NCBI GenBank assembly: GCA_050952125.1
Contig: JBMNKK010000001.1
Location: 310,001 to 374,000 of the forward strand
Direction: 5' to 3'
Length of the DNA stretch: 64,000 nucleotides
Source: UBA3951 sp050952125
Lineage (GTDB): Bacteria > Bacillota > Sulfobacillia > Fermentithermobacillales > Fermentithermobacillaceae
Both the position numbers and the translations under genes were made by a program. Shown here one piece after another: positions 33,486 to 41,247 of the stretch (positions are counted from its first letter, which is position 1; the number at the start of each line of letters is the position of its first letter). A model generated the notes under the pieces. It made no database searches. It worked only from the letters and a program-made list of their open reading frames with translations, and was not told the origin of the DNA.

Positions 33486-34553
33486 CTACCAGTCAATGAC
33501 GACAACCGGCTTGATGAGGTCGCGGGGCTTGTCCTTCATGAGAAGCAGAGCCTCTTCGATGGAGTCGAAGCCATCTAGCCTGTGAGTGATGAGCTTGCTC
33601 GGGTCGTACTTTCCTGCCTGAACCAATGAGGCAAGCTTCTCCATTCTGTTGCGTCCACCAGGTGTCAGGCCGCCGACGATTGACTTATGCCCCATCCCGA
33701 CTCCCCACTCAACTCTCGGGATCTTGACGAAGTCGCCTGAGCCGAGATAGTTGACGCTGCCAATGACTCCGCCCGGCTTGAGCATCTTCACAGCCTGAGC
33801 AAAAGTATCTACGTTGCCGCCGGCGATGAGTACCTTGTCGACCCCGGAGCCGTTGGTTCTGTCGAGAACCTGTTCTACGATGTCGCCTTCCTTGTAGTTG
33901 ATGACACCTGTTGCTCCGTATTCCATCGCTATCTTGCAGCAGTCGGGACGAGATCCTACTCCAAAGAGCTCAGATGCGCCCATCAAATCTGCGCCTGCAA
34001 CAGAGTTCAGACCAACCGGGCCTATACCGATAACGCAGACCTTATCTCCCAGTTGCACATCTGCAAGCTCAGCGGCATGGAAGCCCGTTGTGGTCATGTC
34101 GGTAAGCATGACGGCTGAGACTGGATCGACTCCTTCAGGAAGAAGTGCCAGGTTTGCGTCGGCCTCGTTGACATGGAACAGCTCGGCAAAAACTCCGTCT
34201 TTGAAGTTGGAGAACTTCCATCCTCCAAGTGCATCACCAGAGTGCATCGGATAGCCTCTCTGAGCGTTGACAGAACCCCAGTCGGGAGTAATCGCGGGGA
34301 CGATGACCTTATCGCCTTTCTTGAAGTCCTTAACCAGTTCGCCGACTTCCACTACTTCGCCGATGGCTTCGTGACCCAGAATCATGTCTGTGCGCTCGCC
34401 AAGGGCTCCTTCCCAGACTGTGTGGATATCCGAGGTGCACGGCGCCACAACAATTGGTCTTACGAGAGCATCTAATGGGCCACATTCCGGAGCTTCTTTC
34501 TCAATCCAGCCGATCTTGCCGATTCCGAGCATTGCCAACCCTTTGATCTTCAT
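33486..34553 (-). CDS. adh: NADP-dependent secondary alcohol dehydrogenase
   Basis: 355-residue zinc ADH very close in sequence to the Thermoanaerobacter brockii/ethanolicus secondary ADH, starting KGLAMLGIGKIGWIEKE. The catalytic zinc ligands are Cys39 (APCTSDIH), His61/Glu62 (GHEAIGE) and Asp152 (LTDMTTTG). The cofactor site reads GIGPVG, then Gly200-Ser201-Arg202 and Tyr220, the combination that selects NADP(H) in TbADH. It should interconvert secondary alcohols such as 2-propanol with ketones. AGGAGG precedes the ATG. A perfect inverted repeat at 34600-34619 lies upstream. It stands alone on its strand. Confidence 0.94.
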   Translation of the reverse strand: MKIKGLAMLGIGKIGWIEKEAPECGPLDALVRPIVVAPCTSDIHTVWEGALGERTDMILGHEAIGEVVEVGELVKDFKKGDKVIVPAITPDWGSVNAQRGYPMHSGDALGGWKFSNFKDGVFAELFHVNEADANLALLPEGVDPVSAVMLTDMTTTGFHAAELADVQLGDKVCVIGIGPVGLNSVAGADLMGASELFGVGSRPDCCKIAMEYGATGVINYKEGDIVEQVLDRTNGSGVDKVLIAGGNVDTFAQAVKMLKPGGVIGSVNYLGSGDFVKIPRVEWGVGMGHKSIVGGLTPGGRNRMEKLASLVQAGKYDPSKLITHRLDGFDSIEEALLLMKDKPRDLIKPVVVIDW

Positions 34554-34599
34554 AGCAGCCTCCTATGTTGCAGCGTATTGTGGTGTGTATTGGATTGAC

Positions 34600-34619
34600 T
34601 TTGTACCTTCTGGTACAAA
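34600..34619 (-). promoter_or_regulatory. Inverted repeat upstream of adh, candidate operator
   Basis: TTTGTACC-TTCT-GGTACAAA: 8-bp perfect arms and a 4-nt centre, 47 nt upstream of the adh start codon. The AT-flanked shape suits a dimeric repressor or activator site. The regulator is not known. Confidence 0.5.
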
Positions 34620-34700
34620 CCCAGCATATGCTAAGTTAAGGCAAGGGTCAATACGCTAGAGAAGCCTGAAGCTGAAAGGCGAGCTACGAGCACTCGTTTC

Positions 34701-34744
34701 TTGGCGTATGCTAGTGACATGGATATTCTACAAGTGTAGAATAT
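34701..34744 (+). promoter_or_regulatory. blaI promoter with overlapping BlaI-type operator
   Basis: The perfect 22-bp palindrome ATATTCTACA-AG-TGTAGAATAT (34723-34744) contains the TACA-NN-TGTA core recognised by BlaI/MecI repressors. A candidate promoter, TTGGCG (34701-34706), 17-nt spacer, TATTCT (34724-34729), places the -10 box inside the operator. Binding of BlaI here would block its own operon, as in staphylococcal blaR1-blaI. Confidence 0.78.
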
Positions 34745-35150
34745 GTGTGATGCTGTGGTTTGCGGGAAAGGAGGAAGCACTATCATCCGTCGCTTACCTG
34801 ACACTGAACTCGAAGTCATGCAGGCCGTTTGGAACTGCACCCCTCCGGTATCGCGAGCAGATATCGAGCATGTCTTGAACAATAGCCGTCCTTTAGCAGT
34901 GACAACCATTCTCACAATCCTGAACCGTCTGGTTGAAAAACGGTTCCTCGCTGTCGAGAAGAGCGGACGCAGCAACTGCTATACTCCGCTCATCTCCAGA
35001 CATGACTATTTGGCCTCTCAAAGCAGACGCTTCGTTGACAGACTCTGCGGCGGCAGCATGTCTGCGTTTGCCGCGGCGCTCTGTGACAGCGGACTCAGCA
35101 AGGAAGACATAGCCGAACTGCGCCGGCTACTGGAGAGAAACGAACTATGA
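34743..35150 (+). CDS. BlaI/MecI/CopY-family repressor
   Basis: A winged-helix repressor: LPDTELEVMQAVWNCTPPVSRADIEHVLNN...AVTTILTILNRLVEKRFLAVEKSGRSNCYTPLIS is the BlaI DNA-binding domain, with a short helical dimerisation tail. The boundary given is the only ATG before the conserved part, but that ATG sits inside the operator, about 7 nt from the predicted transcription start and without a ribosome site. A perfect AAAGGAGG lies at 34767-34774, and 7 nt later is an in-frame ATC (34782) just before RRLPDTELEVM. Translation may really begin there. The end overlaps the M56 gene in ATGA. Confidence 0.93.
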   Translation: MCDAVVCGKGGSTIIRRLPDTELEVMQAVWNCTPPVSRADIEHVLNNSRPLAVTTILTILNRLVEKRFLAVEKSGRSNCYTPLISRHDYLASQSRRFVDRLCGGSMSAFAAALCDSGLSKEDIAELRRLLERNEL

Positions 35151-37018
35151 CCGGCGAGGAGTTGTCTCGAGGGCTATTTGCCCTTATCTTTGCGGTGGCG
35201 CTGGCAGTCGCGTTCTACCGCAAGAGCGAGATTGAATCGACAATGGGCTTTGGAGAAAGGTCCAGAGAACGCTATGCGTCCATGATTAGTCCCCTGCTCC
35301 TGCCCGTTTTCATTATACTCGTCTTTATACTTATGCTTGCTGTAACTGACGCGGAGTACACTAAAGCCCGGATGCTATCTCTCTGCTTCAGCATTTTCCT
35401 GCACATCTGCATCTACTACGTCCTTCTGATTCTCGCTCTTCCCCTTTTGCGAATGGCGATCAGTGCCAGGGCCTGCGCTATGTTGTGGTTGCTCCCGAAT
35501 TTCCTCTATGTCACAGAACAGCGCTACATGAGTCTTCCATCGCCAAGGCTTATTCTCCGGCTACCCGGGAAAGCGGTGGAAATCGCGCTCTTCGTCTGGC
35601 TGGCCGGGTTTGCCGCCGTGTTGACGTGGAAAACAGTATCGCACCTGGTCTTTCGCAGGCAGCTTCTGCGAGATGCGTACGATGTCACTGACCCGAGCGT
35701 ACGCGACCTTTGGCTGCAAGAGCAGCGATCTGCCCATGTGAAGAAGCCGAATATCCGCCTCATGATCTCGCCGAACACAACCTCGCCGCTTTCAATAGGG
35801 CTCTTCCGCCAGACGCTGCGGGTGGTGTTGCCGGAACGTAGCTATACGGAGGATGAGCTGACTCTCATCTTCAGACATGAGCTGGTGCACATCCAAAGAC
35901 AGGATATCGGCAACAAGTTTTTTCTAGCTTTCTGCACTGCAATGTGCTGGTTCAACCCGCTGATGTGGATCGCTATGCGTCGCTCCGCCGACGATCTGGA
36001 GCTAAGCTGTGACGAGACAGTGCTCTCAGATGCCACTGAAGACACCCGCCTGAGATACGCGGACCTGATCCTGCGCTCTGCCGGCGACGGTCGCGGCTAC
36101 ACGACGTGCCTCTCCGCCTCTGCTTCCGCTCTGCGTTATCGACTGCAGAATATCATGAAGCCGCGCAAGCGCTTCGCGGGCGGCGTAACGGCCGGCTTCG
36201 TCCTCTTCACCCTCATCGTAAGCTGCGGCCATGTAGCGTTGGCCTATAGCGGCGGCACGGCTCACGAAGTGGTTTTTGATGGTGCACCCGCGAACGTGGT
36301 GTTCGCGCTCGATTCCGTCAACTGGGGCTCAGAGAGAGGGTTTCAAAGCCGCACTTGCTCTGATGAAAACGCTCTCACGGAATACATCGCCGGACTGCGG
36401 CTATACCGCATCACCGGAAACTACTCCTTCCCTGTCGAAGGCAACAGACTCACAATCATTTATCGCGGACCGGAGGGTACCTTTGGTGTAGACCTCCGTG
36501 ACAGTGTGCTGACGGTAGCTCCGCTATCGGCTTCGAAGCAGCGCCAAACCCGCTATTACCTGTATGACAAGGTGGATTGGGCGTATATCAAATCGCTGCT
36601 TGGCCCCGACGTTCCCACACCCCATCCTCCCGACATGATGTTGTATTTCAACGATGAGATCAATGAGGACGGCAACCTCATGCACGCCTGCAAGACCGTC
36701 TTGTCCATCAATCAAAAAGGAGAAGAGCGAAAAGTCTCTGACGAACTGAGTGATGGCGCTGCAGGCGGCGTGTATGGTTATCCGGTTACGGAAGTGCGGT
36801 TGACCTTTTCTTATGAACCGCGGGATGGTTACGAAATACAGGTCGAGAACTGGGATCGCACGGAGTCTTACGTCATTTCAAGCGATGAACTGATAGATGG
36901 CGTGCTGCCGCTAGCGCCGTACAGCGCTCACTACACGGTGTACGGCGTCTTTGAGACCGTACGTGAGACGATCTACGAGATGAAGTTCACGTTTGATGTT
37001 GAACTGCCCAAGGAATAG
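35147..37018 (+). CDS. M56-family (BlaR1-like) membrane metallopeptidase, sensor unrecognised
   Basis: 623-residue protein. Four N-terminal TM segments (about 8-25, 48-66, 80-110, 145-165) bracket a cytoplasmic zinc-peptidase domain with HELVHIQRQD (HExxH at about 244-248) and ELSCDETVL (the third ligand Glu, about 290), the M56/gluzincin pattern. A TM at about 350-370 then exposes a C-terminal domain of about 250 residues. This domain is beta-rich (VVFDGAPANVVFALDSVNW...) and lacks the SxxK penicillin-sensor motifs of BlaR1. The start overlaps the BlaI gene by 4 nt. The pair should sense an envelope signal and cleave or release BlaI; the signal is unknown. Confidence 0.9.
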   Translation: MTGEELSRGLFALIFAVALAVAFYRKSEIESTMGFGERSRERYASMISPLLLPVFIILVFILMLAVTDAEYTKARMLSLCFSIFLHICIYYVLLILALPLLRMAISARACAMLWLLPNFLYVTEQRYMSLPSPRLILRLPGKAVEIALFVWLAGFAAVLTWKTVSHLVFRRQLLRDAYDVTDPSVRDLWLQEQRSAHVKKPNIRLMISPNTTSPLSIGLFRQTLRVVLPERSYTEDELTLIFRHELVHIQRQDIGNKFFLAFCTAMCWFNPLMWIAMRRSADDLELSCDETVLSDATEDTRLRYADLILRSAGDGRGYTTCLSASASALRYRLQNIMKPRKRFAGGVTAGFVLFTLIVSCGHVALAYSGGTAHEVVFDGAPANVVFALDSVNWGSERGFQSRTCSDENALTEYIAGLRLYRITGNYSFPVEGNRLTIIYRGPEGTFGVDLRDSVLTVAPLSASKQRQTRYYLYDKVDWAYIKSLLGPDVPTPHPPDMMLYFNDEINEDGNLMHACKTVLSINQKGEERKVSDELSDGAAGGVYGYPVTEVRLTFSYEPRDGYEIQVENWDRTESYVISSDELIDGVLPLAPYSAHYTVYGVFETVRETIYEMKFTFDVELPKE

Positions 37019-37119
37019 GCTGCAGTCACACTGCGTTGTTGAGCGGACGCTTTTTGGGGCTTCTCCACAAATAGCCTCAATCTAGTCCCCGTTACAGCGT
37101 CACATTGGCCAGATGATAC

Positions 37120-38052
37120 TCAGACAGCGATTAGCCGCTTTAGCTCACTGACATACTCTTTCGCAATTACCGAGAGAGGTCTGCTCTTGTTCGTGATACA
37201 GCATATGTCCAGCTCAAGCGATCTGTCTGACAGATAGAGCGGCCGTCTATCATCGTAGTACGCTGTCTCAACGTAAGCCTTCTTATTGTGCACTGCGACG
37301 GTGTACGCGTCGGTGTTCGCTATGAACTCGTTCATCGTGGCGCGGTCGGAGACTACAATGCGTTTCTTGGGGTTACCGAGCCCAAGCTGCTCCCATTCAG
37401 TGGCAAAGCCATAGTTCACGTCTTTGTAGACGACCATTGGGTACTCCGCGAGTTGATCTGAGGTTACGTACTCGTCCTTTTGCGTGTATAGCGGGTTGTG
37501 CTTCCCGACTATGACCGCAGCGTGTTGGGTGGAGAGGTGAGCACATTCTACTCCGCTACTCACGAAGAGCCTCTGCATCATGCGCCTTCGCAACTTCGAG
37601 ATCACTAATACACCGATCTCCGCCTCCTGGAGGCGCACCGCATCCAAGACTTCGGGCAACGAACCCTCCGAGAACGCGAAGTAAAGATAGGGTGTCTTGT
37701 ACCGGTGGTACATCTCCATAAACAGGGAGTGCGCGAACTTAAGATACTGGCTTGCCACGCTGAGTGTCAGTCTGGGGGATTCAGTCGACCTCTCACAGAT
37801 GCTCTCCAACATGCGGAATTGGTGGTAGGCATTCTGAGCATACGCCAGAAACTCGCTGCCGAAAGGTGTTAGCTCTACGCCTTTTCCACAGCGCTGGAAC
37901 AGCGGTTGGCCGATCTCCCTCTCAAGGTTCTGAAGGGATACAGACAGGCTGGGCTGAGATATGTACAGTTCCGCTGCGGCTTTACTGATAGAGCCGGCTC
38001 CGGCAATCGCTATAACCTGTCTTATCTGTTCCATGCGCATCTTTAGGTTCAT
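37120..38052 (-). CDS. LysR-family transcriptional regulator
   Basis: 310-residue LTTR. The N-terminal helix-turn-helix reads MEQIRQVIAIAGAGSISKAAAELYISQPSLSVSLQNLEREIGQPLFQRCGKGVELTPFG, followed by a substrate-binding domain. The first residues (MNLKMRMEQ) hold three in-frame ATGs, and the start could be any of them. It is divergent from the symporter/D-aminoacylase operon with 106 bp between, so it most likely activates that operon in response to its substrate. A CCATTT-N12-AAATGG dyad lies in the gap. Confidence 0.9.
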   Translation of the reverse strand: MNLKMRMEQIRQVIAIAGAGSISKAAAELYISQPSLSVSLQNLEREIGQPLFQRCGKGVELTPFGSEFLAYAQNAYHQFRMLESICERSTESPRLTLSVASQYLKFAHSLFMEMYHRYKTPYLYFAFSEGSLPEVLDAVRLQEAEIGVLVISKLRRRMMQRLFVSSGVECAHLSTQHAAVIVGKHNPLYTQKDEYVTSDQLAEYPMVVYKDVNYGFATEWEQLGLGNPKKRIVVSDRATMNEFIANTDAYTVAVHNKKAYVETAYYDDRRPLYLSDRSLELDICCITNKSRPLSVIAKEYVSELKRLIAV

Positions 38053-38092
38053 CCACCACCTATATATAGATACAAACTATGGCTTTTGATTC

Positions 38093-38116
38093 CCATTTCA
38101 TATTATCACCAAATGG
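38093..38116. promoter_or_regulatory. Candidate LysR binding dyad
   Basis: CCATTT (38093-38098) and AAATGG (38111-38116) are inverted with a 12-nt spacing, between the divergent LysR and symporter genes, about 43 nt before the symporter start. The position and dyad fit a LTTR recognition site, but the sequence is short and the T-N11-A core is not clear. Confidence 0.35.
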
Positions 38117-38158
38117 CAAATTCGTTTACGCTTAGATCAATGCAGAGGAGGTATAGAA

Positions 38159-39544
38159 ATGGAAGGCTCCAATGCGGATGAAAGGGTAAGACTCAGAGAA
38201 AAGCTTGGCATGGGTAGCCTGACGTTGTCCATCAACCTAGTTGAGCAGTTTGTCAGCACGTTCTTGCTCTACTACCTGACCGACGTGTTCGGCCTACTTC
38301 CGGCACTTGCAGGAGTGCTGCTTATGCTAGGGCGTATCTGGGACGGGGTAAACGACCCTATCCTTGGATTCTTTGCGGACAACAGACGCTTTAGGAGCGG
38401 CGAACGCGTACGCCCCTATGCGCTGTACTTCTGCGGTCCGCTTGCGCTCATGTGCGTGGCGATGTTCGCTAAGGTAAACATATCTTCTACTGCTCTTAAG
38501 TTTACATATGCACTCCTGGTGTACTTGATCTTTGACACAGTGTGCACGCTGATCCGCCTACCGGCCTATGGGCTCCCTATGTTGGCGACAAGCGACGTCA
38601 AAGAGCGCATCAGCATCAACGCCTATGTCTCCGGCGCCGCGAGCCTCGGAGGCGTTCTCGCGTCACTCGCGCTTTGGCCAATCGTTCGCGCCTTCGGAGG
38701 CACCGACGCATCCGGCCAGATCATCAATCAGGAACGCGGCTTCCTCTTCGGTTCAATGGTCATTGGAGCCATCATAATCGCAGGCTGCCTGCACTGCTAC
38801 TTCTCCACGCGTGAGCGTGTCAAGCCAATCGACGAGAAAGAAGAGAAGATCTCCGCCAAGTCCGCGCTCATGATGTTGGTGAAAAACAAGAGCTGGCTTC
38901 AGAACTCCGTGTTCACACTGCTGTACTTCTCATCAAACATTGTGGTAACAAGCAGCATCGCGTACTATGCCACGTATGTCCTCAAAGCTCCGGGCCGCGT
39001 GACTGCAATACTGGGGGCGTTCGCAGCCGGATCGCTCCTCATCCTCCCTATGGTCTCCAGCGCAAGTAAGCGTTACGGGCGCCGAGTATCTATGGTGTGC
39101 GGTTCATCTCTGCTGATTCTCTCGAAGGTTGTATTCCTGCTGAACCCGCGTTCCCTGGCGTTTGCAGCCGTAGGCGGGCTCATCATGGGCATGAGCGTGG
39201 GTTTCAATATCGTTTTGTTCAGCACCAACCGGGCAGATCTGGTTGACCTTCTCGAGTGGAAGCACGGCAGGCGTATTGAGAATGTCATGAGCACCCTCAG
39301 CGGATTCGTGGCCAAGTGCGGGTCTTCGGTGGCAAGCCTCATGGTGGGCTTTGGACTACAACTCACAGGCTATGTCGCGGGAGCCGCCGAACAGACCGCG
39401 GGCACCATCAACATGATCATTTCATATCAAAGCGCTGTGCCGCTGGTGTTCGGCATCATCATGCTGCTCATCTCCCTGAAAGTGAAACTGGATGAGGAAG
39501 TAGCCCGGATGAACGCGGAGAAAGCCGCGAAGGGCATTTCCTAG
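38159..39544 (+). CDS. GPH-family (MelB-like) cation symporter
   Basis: 461-residue MFS_2/GPH-type transporter with 12 helices. It has LVEQFVSTFLLYYLTDVFGLLPALAGVLLMLGRIWDGVNDPILGFFADN, the family's signature TM1-TM2 region, and a run of TM helices to the end. GPH carriers move sugars or, in some relatives, other small solutes with Na+ or H+. Here the neighbouring D-aminoacylase (62 nt away) suggests an N-acyl-D-amino acid or related compound. AGAGGAGG precedes the ATG by about 7 nt. Confidence 0.85.
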   Translation: MEGSNADERVRLREKLGMGSLTLSINLVEQFVSTFLLYYLTDVFGLLPALAGVLLMLGRIWDGVNDPILGFFADNRRFRSGERVRPYALYFCGPLALMCVAMFAKVNISSTALKFTYALLVYLIFDTVCTLIRLPAYGLPMLATSDVKERISINAYVSGAASLGGVLASLALWPIVRAFGGTDASGQIINQERGFLFGSMVIGAIIIAGCLHCYFSTRERVKPIDEKEEKISAKSALMMLVKNKSWLQNSVFTLLYFSSNIVVTSSIAYYATYVLKAPGRVTAILGAFAAGSLLILPMVSSASKRYGRRVSMVCGSSLLILSKVVFLLNPRSLAFAAVGGLIMGMSVGFNIVLFSTNRADLVDLLEWKHGRRIENVMSTLSGFVAKCGSSVASLMVGFGLQLTGYVAGAAEQTAGTINMIISYQSAVPLVFGIIMLLISLKVKLDEEVARMNAEKAAKGIS

Positions 39545-39606
39545 GCAGCAGGCCGGACCTATCGAGCCGCTGTTCCGAGAAAAATCGGATTGTGGGTGTA
39601 TATTCG

Positions 39607-41193
39607 ATGCTGGACATATTGATCACAAACGCAACCATACTGGATGGAACGGGTGCCGCTCGCCGCAGAGGCTCTGTAGGCATAGAAGACGGGAAGATCA
39701 CGTATGTGGGCCCATCACTACCTGAGGCAATCGAAGTGCTGGATATACAGGGGCATGTTGTCGCCCCTGGCTTCATCGATGTGCACGGTCACTCGGATTT
39801 GTTTGCATTCATTGACCCGCTGCGCGATTCAAAACTGAAGCAAGGAATCACGACAGAGATCGCCGGTCAATGCGGCTTGGGACCTGCGCCCGTCTCGAGA
39901 CGGCATCTCGATGCCTATCACGGTTACTTTGAGAGGCAAGGTATACCGGCATATCCCGACTGCGCCGGCTTCACCTCCATTGGCGCCTATATGGACTACA
40001 TGGAAACCATGTCCTTGGGGATCAACCTGGCTCTGTTCATCCCCCACGGCGCGCTTCGCATGGCGGTAATGGGCCTTTCCCCGGCTTGCCCCGGAACACG
40101 CGAGATCCACGCTATGAAAGCGTTAGTTGAGGAAGGGATGCGCTCAGGCGCGCTCGGTCTCTCCACCGGACTCATGTACGCGCCCGGGTCCTTCGCAGAA
40201 CGCGAGGAAATCGAAGCGCTGTGTAAGGTAGTGGGCAAATTCGGAGGTATCTATACCTCCCACATACGTAACCAGGGAGCTTTGTTGGTCGAAAGCGTTG
40301 CCGAGACCCTTGACGTAGGCCGTCGGACAGGCGCCAGAGTCAATATCTCACACCACAAAGCCTCCGGAAAAGCGAACTGGGGCAAGGTGGATACAACCTG
40401 CCGCATGTTGGATGAGGCCGGTGAGTGGGCGACACACGACGTATATCCGTACACGGCAAGTTCCACCATGTTGAGCGCCACTCTCCCCCCCTCTTGTTTT
40501 GCGGAAGGCCAAGAGGCTTTGATCGCGCGTCTAAAGGACCCATCATACGTCAAGGAGCTTCAGACTCGCATCTATAACCCGATTGAGGAGTGGGACAACG
40601 ACGTTCTGGAAAGCGGCTTCTCTAGCCTGTTGATCATCCAAGCTCCCAAGACACCGGATGCTGTCGGCAAGACCTTGGCCGAGTACGCAAAAACCCGAGG
40701 GATCGCGCCGTTCGACGCATACGTTGAACTCCTGGTCATTAACGAACTTGCCGCTATCCATGTCTGTCATTCCATGGCAGAGGCCGATGTGGTTACGTTA
40801 CTGCGTCACCAAAGGTGCATGATCGGCACGGACGCGCTGTACGTTCCGGGCATGCCTATGACACACCCCCGGGCCATAGGCACTTTCCCTCGTGTGCTCG
40901 GTCGCTATGTGCGTGAGCAAAACATCCTCACGCTCGAAGAAGCCGTTCGAAGGATGACCTATTTGGCGGCGAAGACGTACTCGCTGACGGGCAAGGGTGC
41001 CATTCGGGAGGGCTATGACGCTGACCTGGTGGTTTTCGACCCTCACTCGGTGTGCGACCGCTCGGATTTTACCGCGCCTCTTCAGGACAACGTTGGGATC
41101 AGCCATGTCATCGTGAACGGCACCTTCGCCCTCAAGAACGGAAAACTTACTGGCGCCAAGGCGGGGCGACTCGTTCGTGTGCGCAGCCGTTGA
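39607..41193 (+). CDS. N-acyl-D-amino acid deacylase (D-aminoacylase)
   Basis: 528-residue amidohydrolase-superfamily enzyme. The metal-site motifs are VHGHSD (His60, His62), GQCGLG (Cys89), TSHIRNQ, ISHHKASG and GTDA, in the order known for D-aminoacylase, whose bridging ligand is a Cys. It hydrolyses N-acyl-D-amino acids to D-amino acid and fatty or acetic acid. The start at ATG 39607 gives the normal N-terminus MLDILITNATILDG; a GTG 15 nt earlier is also in frame and neither has a strong ribosome site. It is co-oriented with the symporter, and together with the LysR regulator forms an uptake-and-catabolism unit. Confidence 0.9.
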   Translation: MLDILITNATILDGTGAARRRGSVGIEDGKITYVGPSLPEAIEVLDIQGHVVAPGFIDVHGHSDLFAFIDPLRDSKLKQGITTEIAGQCGLGPAPVSRRHLDAYHGYFERQGIPAYPDCAGFTSIGAYMDYMETMSLGINLALFIPHGALRMAVMGLSPACPGTREIHAMKALVEEGMRSGALGLSTGLMYAPGSFAEREEIEALCKVVGKFGGIYTSHIRNQGALLVESVAETLDVGRRTGARVNISHHKASGKANWGKVDTTCRMLDEAGEWATHDVYPYTASSTMLSATLPPSCFAEGQEALIARLKDPSYVKELQTRIYNPIEEWDNDVLESGFSSLLIIQAPKTPDAVGKTLAEYAKTRGIAPFDAYVELLVINELAAIHVCHSMAEADVVTLLRHQRCMIGTDALYVPGMPMTHPRAIGTFPRVLGRYVREQNILTLEEAVRRMTYLAAKTYSLTGKGAIREGYDADLVVFDPHSVCDRSDFTAPLQDNVGISHVIVNGTFALKNGKLTGAKAGRLVRVRSR

Positions 41194-41247
41194 TTACGAA
41201 CCTCATCGTCACGTTTCACCAGTGAAGAGGTGACTCAAGATGCGCGG

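Noticed and set aside
36990..37120. Terminator after the M56 gene
   Set aside because: Only a 4-bp AGCG...CGCT stem before a T-run is present; too short to call with confidence.
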